Of a DNA stretch of 64,000 nt, positions 44,261 through 53,523 are shown piece by piece. Numbering within the stretch: the first letter of the stretch is position 1; every line of letters begins with the position of its first letter. A program made the position numbers and the translations under genes. The stretch is from Pseudodesulfovibrio profundus. GTDB taxonomy: Bacteria > Desulfobacterota > Desulfovibrionia > Desulfovibrionales > Desulfovibrionaceae. Under the pieces are notes generated by a model that saw only the letters and a program-made list of their open reading frames with translations, was not told where the DNA came from and ran no database searches. The stretch spans positions 2,269,001 to 2,333,000 of the forward strand of contig NZ_LT907975.1 in assembly GCF_900217235.1 (NCBI RefSeq), read 5' to 3'.

Positions 44261-44338
44261 GTGCTTGAGATTTATCCAGGCGTGATCCGGCTCGACTTCA
44301 GCAGGGAGTCTGTGTTGTTGAACGACCATCCAAACGGT

Positions 44339-44362
44339 GAAAGGCCGCTTGCGCGGCCTTTC
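44339..44362. terminator. Second hairpin, possible terminator for the minus-strand unit
   Basis: Arms GAAAGGCCGC and GCGGCCTTTC around TTGC. On the minus strand it is about 90 bp past the stop of the small ORF 44454-44654. Confidence 0.5.
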
Positions 44363-44453
44363 TGGGGGTTTTCGTGTTCAACTTTGGTTTTGAGGAGGGT
44401 TGAGGTTTTTCAGAACTGCATTTTACTTCTTAAGGGAGGTATGGATGTATATG

Positions 44454-44654
44454 CTAAAGGCCCTCACGGTTTCGATCGTTCCGCCCTGCGCGATGGGGGC
44501 TTTGCGCTTTGACGGGAATCGGAACCAAGGCCGTTGTGCCATCGTTCTCATACACTCCCCGAACGTCACGGGTGACGTCCGGGGGGGTGAGGAGGGATCG
44601 CCGCAACAACGCGACGATCAAAAGGATGAGAGTAATGGTGACTGCATCGTGCAT
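44454..44654 (-). CDS. Candidate small membrane protein under palindrome control
   Basis: A 66-residue frame beginning with a hydrophobic helix (MHDAVTITLILLIVALLRRS) followed by a basic soluble tail. It lies downstream of a good minus-strand promoter (TTGTCT-N18-TAATAT) and a palindrome cluster, and upstream of a hairpin, which favours a real transcription unit. The ribosome site is weak. A plus-strand frame over the same DNA (ATG near 44445 after AAGGGAGG, 73 residues) competes and cannot be excluded. No family recognised in either case. Confidence 0.35.
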   Translation of the reverse strand: MHDAVTITLILLIVALLRRSLLTPPDVTRDVRGVYENDGTTALVPIPVKAQSPHRAGRNDRNREGL

Positions 44655-44689
44655 GGTTCTCTATAAGCACAGCGTGTGCCAAAATGTTA

Positions 44690-44735
44690 TACATTTGATA
44701 TTATTGCATTTTATTGTTTATAGACAAGAATTGTT
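44690..44735 (-). promoter_or_regulatory. Sigma70-like promoter facing the small ORF
   Basis: On the minus strand TTGTCT is followed 18 bases later by TAATAT. Predicted start is near 44690, about 35-40 bases before the ATG at 44654. The palindrome cluster begins about 15 bases upstream of the -35. Confidence 0.5.
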
Positions 44736-44745
44736 GCATGTTCAA

Positions 44746-44798
44746 CTTGTGCAATTTGCACAAGGTTGCACAATTCGACATGCACATTTGCACAAGGT
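44746..44798. promoter_or_regulatory. TTGCACAA operator cluster with a perfect palindrome
   Basis: A perfect 19-bp palindrome CTTGTGCAA-T-TTGCACAAG (44746-44764), a further TTGCACAA at 44766-44773, and a second exact copy of ATTTGCACAAGGT (44754-44766 repeated at 44786-44798, 32 bp or three turns apart). This density of one 8-mer points to cooperative binding of a dimeric repressor or activator. The protein is not identified. Confidence 0.6.
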
Positions 44799-44819
44799 GC
44801 ACCACAAAAAGAGCAGAAA

Positions 44820-44849
44820 AAAGCGCCAGGCTTAAGAGTCTGGCGCTTT
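44820..44849 (-). terminator. rnhA terminator
   Basis: Arms AAAGCGCCAGGC and GTCTGGCGCTTT with a T-run on the minus strand. Confidence 0.9.
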
Positions 44850-44871
44850 GAAGTTGATAGTGGGAAGCTGG

Positions 44872-45369
44872 TTATTCTTCGGTGTCATCCAGCAGGTCTG
44901 GGCCACTGGCAGCATTTCTGGCAAGGTCGTCGACCCGTTCGTTAAGCAGTTGGCCGGAGTGTCCTTTGACCCACTTGAAGGTCACATCATGCTTTTCGAT
45001 AAGCGGGATGAGTTGGCGCCACAGGTCCTGATTCTTGACGGGCTTTTTAGCAGCGGTTTTCCATCCGTTTTTCAGCCAGTTTTTCAACCAGCTCTTGGTA
45101 ATGGCCTGCTGCACATATTTGGAGTCGGTCCATAGTTCGACTTCGCATGGGCGTTTCAGGGCCTCCAGGGCCACGATAACCGCGCGAAGCTCCATCCTGT
45201 TGTTGGTGGTGTTGCGGTAGCCCTGGGCGAGCTCCTTGTAGTTATCGGCGTTTTCGCCCTTGTATTCGCCATAGATGAGAATGGCGCCGTAGCCACCGGG
45301 ACCGGGGTTACCGAGGCATGACCCATCGGTATATATAATCACTTTACTCACTGGGAGTTGTTCCTTCAT
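44872..45369 (-). CDS. rnhA: Ribonuclease HI
   Basis: 165 residues. The active-site acidic residues are visible: Asp in [17 protein letters not shown], Glu in [15 protein letters not shown], Asp in [10 protein letters not shown], and the last Asp in [12 protein letters not shown]; the basic [13 protein letters not shown] is present. It degrades RNA in RNA-DNA hybrids. The start at 45369 overlaps the upstream gene by 26 bp; GTG 45351, preceded by AAGGA, gives a length closer to other RnhA proteins and is a real alternative. Confidence 0.95.
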   Translation of the reverse strand: MKEQLPVSKVIIYTDGSCLGNPGPGGYGAILIYGEYKGENADNYKELAQGYRNTTNNRMELRAVIVALEALKRPCEVELWTDSKYVQQAITKSWLKNWLKNGWKTAAKKPVKNQDLWRQLIPLIEKHDVTFKWVKGHSGQLLNERVDDLARNAASGPDLLDDTEE

Positions 45370-45859
45370 TTAATTGGGTGAGTCTGTCAAAGATGGTCAA
45401 AAGCACCACCTGTATTTCCTGTGGCCAGTCATTGTACTTGAATGACGGCAGAAAATGTTCCGTTTTCAGCATCTGGATGAACTCATCGCCCAGCGCCTGC
45501 CGCATGAGCGTCGGGAATCGGATTTCCACCTCGTTTATGGAAGGGGCCAGCCCTATGTACAGGGTCTTCGAGTCCAGATCAGGGACCACGAAGTCGCCCC
45601 CGTATATCTGAATCTTCGAATCAAGCCCGAACTCGTCCTTGAGCGTTCGGGTAAATGAGATGATAAATTTCTTTTGCTCCGTATCAAGGGTCTTGGTCTC
45701 ATCGTAGACCGCGGCCTGTTGATTGAGCATGTTGACGACGCGTTCATTGTTTTTGGTGAACGCCCATATGACGGCGGCAAAGACGAGGATCAGCGCTACG
45801 GTGCGGATGATCTTTTCTTTGGGCGACGCGCCATGCACTTTGGGGATGATTATTCTCAT
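45344..45859 (-). CDS. Membrane-anchored protein of unknown function
   Basis: 171 residues with one N-terminal membrane segment ([19 protein letters not shown]) preceded by a basic stretch, so the rest probably faces the periplasm. The soluble part is alpha/beta with [20 protein letters not shown] and a [16 protein letters not shown] strand. No family recognised. Its end overlaps rnhA, implying co-transcription, but a shared function is not evident. Confidence 0.75.
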   Translation of the reverse strand: MRIIIPKVHGASPKEKIIRTVALILVFAAVIWAFTKNNERVVNMLNQQAAVYDETKTLDTEQKKFIISFTRTLKDEFGLDSKIQIYGGDFVVPDLDSKTLYIGLAPSINEVEIRFPTLMRQALGDEFIQMLKTEHFLPSFKYNDWPQEIQVVLLTIFDRLTQLNEGTTPSE

Positions 45860-45954
45860 GTCCTGCTTCCCGTTTACGCGTTGTGGTGCGGCATACCCCG
45901 TCTACCGTGTGGAGGCAGATCCGGCAAGCCCGATCAATACTGATGGGATAAAAA

Positions 45955-45980
45955 AAGACCGACCCACTTGGGTCGGCCTT
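45955..45980 (-). terminator. Terminator of the chemoreceptor gene
   Basis: Arms CCGACCCA and TGGGTCGG (outer AAG/CTT pairs added) with T-run on the minus strand. Confidence 0.9.
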
Positions 45981-45990
45981 ATGATTTGGG

Positions 45991-48228
45991 CTAGAATCGT
46001 TCGAACTCATCATCCGCGTCGTCCCGGGAGTTCCCAATGGCTTTGGGTGGCGACTTGATTACGCTTGCTCGCCGTTTCTGGGCTGATTTGATAGCCGAAT
46101 CCGAGAGGCTGAAGTAGGTCATGGCTTGCATCAACTGCTCTGACTGTCCTGAAAGCTCCTCAGCGGTGGAGGCCACCTCTTCGGATGCCGATGCGTTTTG
46201 CTGTACCACGGAATCAAGCTGCAACATGGCCTTGGATATCTGCTCTGCACCCGAGTCCTGTTCGGCACAGGCTGTTGATATCTCCTGTACCAGCTCAGCC
46301 GTTTGATTGATGTTGGGCAGAATTCTGGCGAGCAGATCACCGGCTTCTTCAGCAATGGCGAGACTTTCCGTAGAGAGCTGGCTGATCTCTCCGGCTGCCG
46401 TGCCGGATTTTTCCGCCAGTTTACGAACTTCAGAGGCGACAACGGCAAACCCCTTGCCATGCTCACCGGCTCGTGCCGCTTCAATGGCCGCATTCAATGC
46501 GAGCAGGTTGGTCTGTCTTGCGATCTCCTCGATGATGGAGATTCGTTCGGCAATATTCTGCATGGCAATAACCGTCTTCTGCACGGCCTTGCCGCCCTTT
46601 TCGGTATCGGCTGCACTGAGCAGCGCCATCTCTTCCGTCTTTTTTGCGTTCTCTGCATTCATTCGAATGGAGGAAGCGATTTCCTCAACCGAGGAACTGA
46701 CCTGATCCACGGAGGCGGACTGTTCTGTTGCACCTTGCGCAAGCGCCTGTGAAGTGGACGCAAGCTGCTCGCTGCCCGAGGCAACATTCTCCGAGCTCTC
46801 TCGGACCTCGCTGACAACGGATTGTAACTGTTCCGTCATTTCCTTCATGGAAGCGTATACGCCCGTGGTTCCCTTTTTACCTTCTTCAAAGCGTTGATTC
46901 AGGTCACCTGTGGCAACCTTGCGCGCGATCTCATTAATAATCTCTGGCTCGTTGCCCAGTTGTCTGAGCAGACGCACGGAAACGATCACGGCAATGGACA
47001 CCACTCCTATGATTAGGATCACGGAGACCACGCCAATGCTCATCAGCAGGGTGTTGATGGGCGCGTTGACCTCTGCCTCGTCTATTTCTGCGAGCAAGGC
47101 CCATCTGTGCCCGAGAACGTCAATGGGTGCGTAGGCGGAGAGGACGGGCTGACCATTATAGTCTTTGGTAATCTTCTCACCGCTTTCTCCCGATAAGGCG
47201 AGGCGTGCCGCTTCCGTGTCAACGCTGCCGTTGGTGGGGTTGTGGAATGATGCGTTGACGCTTCGGTTTTCCGGGTCAAGGTAGGAGTCGGAACGCATCA
47301 GCTTGTCCGAACCTACAAGGTATGTTTCTCCGGTTTCACCCAGGCCAGCGCGCTCTCGCATGATGGTATTCAGGCGATCGATTGGCATCTGGAAAATGGC
47401 GATGCCCATCTTCTTGTCTCCCTTGTATATGGGAGAGGCGATGAATCCGGCCGGTGCTTCATACGATGGGACATACGGCTTGTAGTCCACCATGAATACG
47501 GCGTGCTTGTCGTCAGTGTTGTTCGCCAGTTCAAAGGCTCTGGCAAGCCCGGAATTAGCGAATGGTCCGTTCTTGAGCGACGTGGCGAAGTCCAGTTCCT
47601 TATACACAGAATAGACGACATATCCGTTTTCAGGCTCTACGAGAAAAATGTCGTAAAATCCGAATTCTTCGAGATAGTGTTTGATGATTGGATGGAAACG
47701 CTCATGAAGCAGGCTGTAGTCGGAGTAGTCGTCCGCGACGTTGAGCAGGTGCTTTGAGCCAAGTGGGTGTTCATTCTTCCATATGTATTGATGTTGCAGC
47801 GCGATGGCATCCGGGGAAAGCTGGGCAAAGAGAGCGTCACTGTTGACGGATTTGCCGTCATTTCGTTTGCTGAACTCCCTAGAAAACTGTTCGGTGTAAT
47901 ACCTTTTTAGCTCGCTGGTAATGGTATTCAGTTCGGCGTCGTGTATTTCATTTTGTGCTCTGAAAGTGGGGAAGGAGTGCGCCATTCTGCGCATGGTTTC
48001 CGCCACCATTGAGCTTTCCGAAAAAGTGATGAGCTGGCTTTCAATCGTGTTGAAATAACGTTCGATGGCGCTTTTTTTGACCGTACGTAGTGATTGGAGC
48101 TGTCCATAGGCACTGCGGGTCAAAGCATTGGTGGACTGATATGCGGAAAGTCCCGCAATAATAATTGTAGGAATGAGACCCGCTGCTAAAAACAGACAGA
48201 TCATCTTATTTTTAAGCCCCATACGCAC
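45991..48228 (-). CDS. Methyl-accepting chemotaxis protein (dCache)
   Basis: 745 residues. TM1 is at about 9-29 and TM2 near 400 ([20 protein letters not shown]). Between them lies a periplasmic region of about 360 residues with dCache-like motifs ([40 protein letters not shown]). A HAMP domain and the signalling hairpin follow, with [20 protein letters not shown] at the tip. There is no C-terminal methyltransferase-docking pentapeptide. The minus-strand TTGGCAC upstream lacks a -12 match, so it is not a sigma54 promoter. Ligand unknown. Confidence 0.95.
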   Translation of the reverse strand: MRMGLKNKMICLFLAAGLIPTIIIAGLSAYQSTNALTRSAYGQLQSLRTVKKSAIERYFNTIESQLITFSESSMVAETMRRMAHSFPTFRAQNEIHDAELNTITSELKRYYTEQFSREFSKRNDGKSVNSDALFAQLSPDAIALQHQYIWKNEHPLGSKHLLNVADDYSDYSLLHERFHPIIKHYLEEFGFYDIFLVEPENGYVVYSVYKELDFATSLKNGPFANSGLARAFELANNTDDKHAVFMVDYKPYVPSYEAPAGFIASPIYKGDKKMGIAIFQMPIDRLNTIMRERAGLGETGETYLVGSDKLMRSDSYLDPENRSVNASFHNPTNGSVDTEAARLALSGESGEKITKDYNGQPVLSAYAPIDVLGHRWALLAEIDEAEVNAPINTLLMSIGVVSVILIIGVVSIAVIVSVRLLRQLGNEPEIINEIARKVATGDLNQRFEEGKKGTTGVYASMKEMTEQLQSVVSEVRESSENVASGSEQLASTSQALAQGATEQSASVDQVSSSVEEIASSIRMNAENAKKTEEMALLSAADTEKGGKAVQKTVIAMQNIAERISIIEEIARQTNLLALNAAIEAARAGEHGKGFAVVASEVRKLAEKSGTAAGEISQLSTESLAIAEEAGDLLARILPNINQTAELVQEISTACAEQDSGAEQISKAMLQLDSVVQQNASASEEVASTAEELSGQSEQLMQAMTYFSLSDSAIKSAQKRRASVIKSPPKAIGNSRDDADDEFERF

Positions 48229-48356
48229 TCCTCTTGAGCTGTGCCAACGTCTTTTTTAACTGTTTTTGTTTTATTCCGCCTTTAAATGAAAGAATAGTAT
48301 TTTATTATATTTCATTTTTGTCAAGAAGGTGATAATGTCGCCGCCCAAAAAAATAT

Positions 48357-48385
48357 AATACTACAAAAATGTGGTTTGTAGTATT
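48357..48385 (-). terminator. Terminator of the export operon
   Basis: Perfect arms AATACTACAAA and TTTGTAGTATT; T-run on the minus strand. A second hairpin, TTCGGCA/TGCCGAA at about 48392-48411, sits just before it. Confidence 0.8.
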
Positions 48386-48428
48386 TTGATGGGTTCGGCA
48401 GCCTTTTGCCGAAAAAAAGAAAAGGGGA

Positions 48429-49661
48429 CTATCCGTCGCCGCGAAGCGCTTGGATGGGATCGAGGTCGGCGGCCTGCTTGGCAGGCTTCAAGCCGAATAT
48501 GAGGCCGACTACCTGGGAACCGGCAAGGGCCATGAGGAATGCTTTCCAGGAGAACTGGATGGTCAGGATGTCGAGGCGTGAGAGGAATTGGCCCAGCCCG
48601 AGGCCGAGAAAGAGGCCAAGAATACCTCCCATGAGGGTCAGGGCACATGCTTCCACAAGGAATTGGAGCATGATCGACGAACTGCGCGCTCCCAGTGCTT
48701 TTTTGAGACCGATTTCTTCGGCGCGTTCGCTGACGGATATGGAAAAGAGGTTGGCGAGTACGAATCCGCCCACCAGCATGGCGATCGTTGCGGTAACACC
48801 GAGAAAGATCGTCAATCCGCCCTTGAACATGGACAGGAAGCGCAGCACTTCATCAGCCGTCAGGATGGTAAAGTCATCGTCCTCGGTTTCGCCAAGCTTG
48901 TGTTGGTGGCGTAGAAAGGAACGCAGGTTTTCAGTATGCGCTTCCATGTAGTCGGCTTCATGGAATTTCACCCGAAGGGCGCGGTGGTATTTGCGATCGA
49001 GATTATAGCGCTGCAACAGTGTGGAGAGTGGGATGATGATTCGGTTGTCGATATCCCCACCGCCGCCGGTGGTGAATCCGCGGTACATCAGTCTGCCGAC
49101 CACTTGAAACGGGATGTTGGAAATATATATGACCTTGCCGATGGGCGACTCATCGCCGAATAGCTCCCGGGCAGGCTTGTCGCCGAGCAGGGCGACCTTG
49201 GTTCCACGTTCTTCGTCCTCGGCAGTGAGATCACGGCCTTCAACCAGCGGCCAGTCCCACGAATCCGAATAATCCTGGGTGGTGCCGAGTATCAGTACAT
49301 CAGGATAGTTGCGGTTGCCGTACTTGACGGTCTGGCCGCGTTTAGCTCGCATGGGGAGCACTTGATACACGCCAGGCAGCGAATCGCGCATGCGCGCCTC
49401 ATCTTCCCTGGTGAGCGTCAAGGTGCGCATGCCTACGGCGCGTTTCTTGAAATTGCCGCCGAATATCAGGGCGGAATTCGGCCCGAACATGTCGACGATT
49501 TCCATGGCCTTGCGGTTCGCGCCATCCACAGCGGTCACGATCAGCGTCAGGCTGGCAATCCCGAGAGCAACCCCGAGCACCACGAACAGCGAACGGAGCT
49601 TGAAAGCCCATACGGCTTCAAGTCCCATTCCGGTCACTCGTGATATCAACCGTGGTCTCAT
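48429..49661 (-). CDS. MacB-type ABC transporter permease
   Basis: 410 residues with the MacB-PCD/FtsX layout: TM1 at about 25-45 (LFVVLGVALGIASLTLIVTA), a periplasmic domain of about 230 residues, and three C-terminal membrane segments (FLGVTATIAMLVGGFVLANL, ALTLMGGILGLFLGLGLGQF, AFLMALAGSQVVGLIFGL). The motif SERAEEIGLKKALGA is the coupling helix. It pairs with the ATPase and adaptor genes upstream as a tripartite exporter. Substrate unknown; macrolides, peptides or lipoprotein-type cargo are possible. Confidence 0.92.
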   Translation of the reverse strand: MRPRLISRVTGMGLEAVWAFKLRSLFVVLGVALGIASLTLIVTAVDGANRKAMEIVDMFGPNSALIFGGNFKKRAVGMRTLTLTREDEARMRDSLPGVYQVLPMRAKRGQTVKYGNRNYPDVLILGTTQDYSDSWDWPLVEGRDLTAEDEERGTKVALLGDKPARELFGDESPIGKVIYISNIPFQVVGRLMYRGFTTGGGGDIDNRIIIPLSTLLQRYNLDRKYHRALRVKFHEADYMEAHTENLRSFLRHQHKLGETEDDDFTILTADEVLRFLSMFKGGLTIFLGVTATIAMLVGGFVLANLFSISVSERAEEIGLKKALGARSSSIMLQFLVEACALTLMGGILGLFLGLGLGQFLSRLDILTIQFSWKAFLMALAGSQVVGLIFGLKPAKQAADLDPIQALRGDG

Positions 49662-49749
49662 GGTGATTACCTATTCATTAGATACGTGTTTTGTGCACCT
49701 GTCAGATGCTTTGTACGCGCTGTTCATAGCCGATTCGGACGCCAGTCGA

Positions 49750-50466
49750 TTACAGCCGAGTGTCTTCAGCTATCTTTCCGTCATGCAGTTTGATGATCCG
49801 TTCCGCCTCTAGCGCCACGTTTTCATCATGGGTCACCAGCACGATGGTTTTGCCGCTCTGGTGGACGGTATGGAACAGCTTCATGATTTCGCTTGAGGTT
49901 GAAGAGTCCAACTGCCCCGTAGGCTCATCGGCAAGGATGATGTCCGGTTCATTGAGCATGGCCCGGGCCATGGCAACACGCTGCTGTTGACCTCCCGAAA
50001 GACGGGAAGGCCGAAAATCCATGCGGTCCGCCAGCCCGACCTGTTCCAGCAGTGACTCTGCGCGTGCTGTCAGTTCTGCACGGGGTTTGCCCGAGTACAG
50101 ACCCGGCAGGGTGACGTTCTCCAATGCCGTGGCATAGGGGATGAGGTAAAATGACTGGAATATGAATCCGAGGGTTTTATTGCGCAGGTCGGATTGGCTG
50201 TCATCGTCCAGCGTGGACGTGTCATTGCCGTTGAGTCGGTATTGCCCTTCGGTCGGCCGATCGAGCAGGCCGATGATATGCAGCAGGGTGGACTTGCCTG
50301 AGCCGGACGTACCCTGCAAGGCAACGAACTCACCATGATTGATGTCGGTGGTGATTCCCTTGAGAACCTTGATGCCGGGCTGTTCACCGCCATTTTTCCC
50401 TTCTGCCATTTGGGCAAAGGTCTTGGTGATGCCGTTCAGTGAGATGGCTGTGGACATGTTATTCAT
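49750..50466 (-). CDS. MacB/LolD-type ABC transporter ATPase
   Basis: 238 residues. Walker A GTSGSGKST, Q-loop IFQSF, signature LSGGQQQRVAMARAM, Walker B IILADEPTG and the H-loop VTHDE are complete. Family features place it with LolD/MacB exporters. It overlaps the adaptor gene by 8 bp and precedes the permease gene by 88 bp. ATG 50457 is an alternative start. Confidence 0.95.
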   Translation of the reverse strand: MNNMSTAISLNGITKTFAQMAEGKNGGEQPGIKVLKGITTDINHGEFVALQGTSGSGKSTLLHIIGLLDRPTEGQYRLNGNDTSTLDDDSQSDLRNKTLGFIFQSFYLIPYATALENVTLPGLYSGKPRAELTARAESLLEQVGLADRMDFRPSRLSGGQQQRVAMARAMLNEPDIILADEPTGQLDSSTSSEIMKLFHTVHQSGKTIVLVTHDENVALEAERIIKLHDGKIAEDTRL

Positions 50467-51550
50467 CGTCCTTGGCTATCTTGGAACCGGGAAGCACCAA
50501 CTGTGTGGCGACCTTGTCGCCTTCCTTCAGGCCCGAGATCACCTCGCTGGAAGTGAGACCGACAAGGCCGAGTTCAGGAAGGACTTCCGTTGGCTCGGCG
50601 TCGGGATTGTCGCTGACAACGAAAACGACCTGGCGATTTTTCACCCACTTGAGGGCGTTGTTTGGAACAGCCAGCACATCCTGCTTGGTTTCAACGACGA
50701 TTTTACACTGGGTGGTCATTTCCGGGCGGAGATATTCGGATTGATCGCGCGTCACTTCCACCAACGTTCTGTAGTAAACGATGTTGTCGCGAATTTCGGG
50801 CTCGGGGTAGATGCGGGCAACCGTGCCTTCAAATACCCTATTACGATAGGCGTCGACCGTATAGCGGACCGGGAGTCCTTCGCGGACTCGTCCGATATCG
50901 GTCTCGTCCACGTAAATCCACATCTCAAGTCGGGTGGGGTCGAGTACGGTGATCAGGTTGGAAACGGAAAGGCCTGATACAATTGTTTCCCCCTCCTGAG
51001 CCGCAACCTGTGAGACCACTCCATCTATAGGGGAGTAAATTTTTGTGTAGGAAAGCTGGACTTCGAGAGTCCTGAGTCGTGCTCGAGAGGAAGCAACAGC
51101 GTGTCGTGCTGTTTCGGCATTCTGATTCGCTTCGTCCAGAGAGTCCTGCGGTTCGAGGTTCTTTTGAACCAGAGTGCGTTTTCTGGGCAGACTCTTTTCC
51201 ATGTACTCAAGGCGAGCTTCTTCCTGACGCAGATTGGCTCTTGCTTCAGCTATGCGCGATTGCAATTCCCGTGCGTCGATTTGTGCGATGAGATCGCCCT
51301 TGCGAACCGGGTCGCCGACCTTGACCGGGACGGATTCCAGCACACCGGTGGCCTGAGCACCGATTTTGACCTGTGCGCCGACCTGTGCTTTGACGATGCC
51401 GGTGGCTTCGAGAATCTTAGCAACATCGCCACGGGTAATGGTGGCGGTTTCAAGAACCTTGATTTTGTCCGCTTTGCCAGAGTTGGTAAAGTACCAGATG
51501 CCGCCGCCTGTAATGCAGAGGGCAAGAAGAATGAAGAGGAGTTTTTTCAT
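50459..51550 (-). CDS. MacA-like periplasmic adaptor (membrane fusion) protein
   Basis: 363 residues. A signal anchor (KKLLFILLALCITGGGIWYF) precedes the lipoyl half-motifs (ILEATGIVKAQVGAQVKIGA and YSPIDGVVSQVAAQEGETI), an alpha-hairpin of about 60 residues (LQSRIAEARANLRQEEARLE), and beta-barrel domains. It should connect the inner-membrane permease to an outer-membrane channel, which is not encoded here. It overlaps the ATPase gene. Confidence 0.92.
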   Translation of the reverse strand: MKKLLFILLALCITGGGIWYFTNSGKADKIKVLETATITRGDVAKILEATGIVKAQVGAQVKIGAQATGVLESVPVKVGDPVRKGDLIAQIDARELQSRIAEARANLRQEEARLEYMEKSLPRKRTLVQKNLEPQDSLDEANQNAETARHAVASSRARLRTLEVQLSYTKIYSPIDGVVSQVAAQEGETIVSGLSVSNLITVLDPTRLEMWIYVDETDIGRVREGLPVRYTVDAYRNRVFEGTVARIYPEPEIRDNIVYYRTLVEVTRDQSEYLRPEMTTQCKIVVETKQDVLAVPNNALKWVKNRQVVFVVSDNPDAEPTEVLPELGLVGLTSSEVISGLKEGDKVATQLVLPGSKIAKDDE

Positions 51551-51557
51551 ATGGTCG

Positions 51558-52028
51558 CTACTTGTGAACCTGTTTGATTTCCTGTTTCAGTACTTCAGAG
51601 AATTCGGGTGTGCGTACGGGTTTACGGCGCAGCAGGATGTCCCTGAATGAAACCGACTTGAACCGGAATCCACAATCCGGCCCAATCCAGCCTCCTTGGT
51701 AATATAATGATTTGGTCGGATAATTTCTACATAAAGGAAGGCGATCTTCATAGCATGTGCAAAGGCCGTCACTTCCCTGCAATGTGCAGGCGAAAACAAG
51801 GTGACCGTAATCGTCCTTGCCGGTCACGGTAAAACGCTCATGTCCGGGTTCGCTTTTGCAAAGCTTTCTGAATCCCTTCGTGTTCTTTATCCATCCGCCG
51901 TCACGCAATAGAATACCGTTGCAGCAGGAACCGCACATCCTGCATTGGCCAACAATCTGAACCTCACGCCGCAGAACCATGGCTCGGAAGCGGCGAAACA
52001 ATCCGCGTGACAGACGAAGGAACGGCAT
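51558..52028 (-). CDS. YkgJ-like cysteine-cluster protein
   Basis: 156 residues. Cys pattern CRMCGSCCNGI near residue 30, then CTLQGSDGLCTCYEDRLPLCRNYP, is the CxxCxxCC...C...CxxYxxRPxxC arrangement of the YkgJ/UPF0153 family, thought to bind zinc or an Fe-S cluster. Role unknown. ATG 52028 shares one base with the phosphohexomutase stop (TGATG), so translation is coupled. A GTG just upstream is not needed. Confidence 0.85.
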   Translation of the reverse strand: MPFLRLSRGLFRRFRAMVLRREVQIVGQCRMCGSCCNGILLRDGGWIKNTKGFRKLCKSEPGHERFTVTGKDDYGHLVFACTLQGSDGLCTCYEDRLPLCRNYPTKSLYYQGGWIGPDCGFRFKSVSFRDILLRRKPVRTPEFSEVLKQEIKQVHK

Positions 52029-53398
52029 CACTGCTCTTCAAGCTCCTGTATCCATTGCATGATCGGGTCCTCGATGGTCTCACGGATTTCTTTCAGTCGC
52101 TCCTCGGATTCCGCCTCGAATCGAAAAACCAGTGCGCCCTGGGTGTTGGATGCGCGAACAAGGCCCCATCCGTCACCGAACTCGACACGTGCGCCATCCA
52201 TATCGATGACGTCGAAGCGTTCCTTGAAGTAGGCCTGAGCCCGCTCGACCACCTCGAACTTGATATCCTCAGGACAGTCCATACGGATTTCCGGGGTGTT
52301 GAACGTGGTTGGCCAGTCGTCAAGGTACGTGGAAAGCGGCTTGCTCTGTTTGCTGATGATTTCAGCGAGCTTGAGCGCGGCAAACGTGGCATCGTCAAAC
52401 CCGTGATACCCGTGGAAAAAGAACATATGCCCGGACATTTCGCCGCCGATGGCAGCGCCTGTCTCAAGCATCCGTCCCTTCATGATGGAGTGGCCGGTGG
52501 TGCACATTTCGGAAGTGCCGCCGTGGGCCTCTACATCTTTGAAAAGCAGGTGCGAACATTTGACGTCAGCGATGACACGCGCACCGGGCAGGGTTTCCAG
52601 AAGGTCCCGCGCATAAATGGCGAGGAGTTGGTCGCCGAACATCAGTCGTCCTGTCTCGTCAACTGCACCTATGCGGTCGCCGTCGCCGTCAAGCCCGATG
52701 CCTGCCTCGGCACCGGTCTCCGTGACCTTGGCCATGAGGTCACGGGCGTTGGCTTCGACTACCGGGTCCGGGTGATGGTTCGGGAATGAGCCGTCCGGTT
52801 CGCAGTACAACCGAACGACATCGGCCCCGGCAGCTTCAAGAATGTCGGCCGTGAGATCGCCGGACGCGCCATTGCCTCCGTCCACAACGACCTTGACGGG
52901 GCGTTGGAGCGTGCAGCGGGAGAGCAGGTCTTCCTTGTAGCTGGGGATGATGTCGTGGCGCGAGATGAACCCGTTCCCTGTGGGGAAATCGCCTTTGCAC
53001 ATGATGTCGTAAATGGTTTGAATCGCGTCGCCGTACACGGTGGACTCGCCGCCCCAGACCTTGAATCCGTTGTACTCGCTGGGATTGTGGCTGGCAGTGA
53101 TCATTATCCCGGCCTTGTAGCCCAGATGTTTGGCTGCATAATAGAAAACAGGCGAGGAAACACGATCCAGACAGACCACATCCAGTCCTGTCTCGGCCAA
53201 CGCCTTTGCCATGGCTGCCTGATACCCGGGAGAGGTGTCACGGCAGTCATGGCCGAGCAGTGCCCGGTTCCAGCCATTGCGCAGAAAGTAGGTTCCACAT
53301 GCTCTGGCAAGGGTGGCAACCCATTCAACATCAAAATCCGTATCGACGATGCCTCGGATATCGTAGGCGCGAAATATGCTTTTATTTATTGGTTTCAT
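52028..53398 (-). CDS. Phosphomannomutase/phosphoglucomutase
   Basis: 456 residues. Alpha-D-phosphohexomutase motifs: AYDIRGIVDTDFD at the start, the phosphoserine loop ITASHNPSEYNGFKV, metal-binding GLDGDGDRIGAVDE, sugar-binding GEMSGHMFF and phosphate-binding VRASNTQGALVFRFEA. It interconverts mannose- or glucose-6-phosphate and 1-phosphate for surface polysaccharides. The start at 53398 matches the family; GGAGAAGGGC lies upstream. It leads the operon with YkgJ and the MacAB-like exporter. Confidence 0.95.
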   Translation of the reverse strand: MKPINKSIFRAYDIRGIVDTDFDVEWVATLARACGTYFLRNGWNRALLGHDCRDTSPGYQAAMAKALAETGLDVVCLDRVSSPVFYYAAKHLGYKAGIMITASHNPSEYNGFKVWGGESTVYGDAIQTIYDIMCKGDFPTGNGFISRHDIIPSYKEDLLSRCTLQRPVKVVVDGGNGASGDLTADILEAAGADVVRLYCEPDGSFPNHHPDPVVEANARDLMAKVTETGAEAGIGLDGDGDRIGAVDETGRLMFGDQLLAIYARDLLETLPGARVIADVKCSHLLFKDVEAHGGTSEMCTTGHSIMKGRMLETGAAIGGEMSGHMFFFHGYHGFDDATFAALKLAEIISKQSKPLSTYLDDWPTTFNTPEIRMDCPEDIKFEVVERAQAYFKERFDVIDMDGARVEFGDGWGLVRASNTQGALVFRFEAESEERLKEIRETIEDPIMQWIQELEEQ

Positions 53399-53523
53399 GG
53401 ATGCGAGTTTGCCCTTCTCCGGGGGACAATTCAAGTAATCTTCCGCCTACAGGGGTATAAGAATGTATATTTCGACGAAGTAATCTTGACCTGACACTTC
53501 AGAGAGCCTATTTCTGAGTCATT

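Noticed and set aside
48229-48260. TTGGCACAGC upstream of the chemoreceptor as a sigma54 promoter
   Set aside because: The -12 element TTGC is missing at the required spacing.
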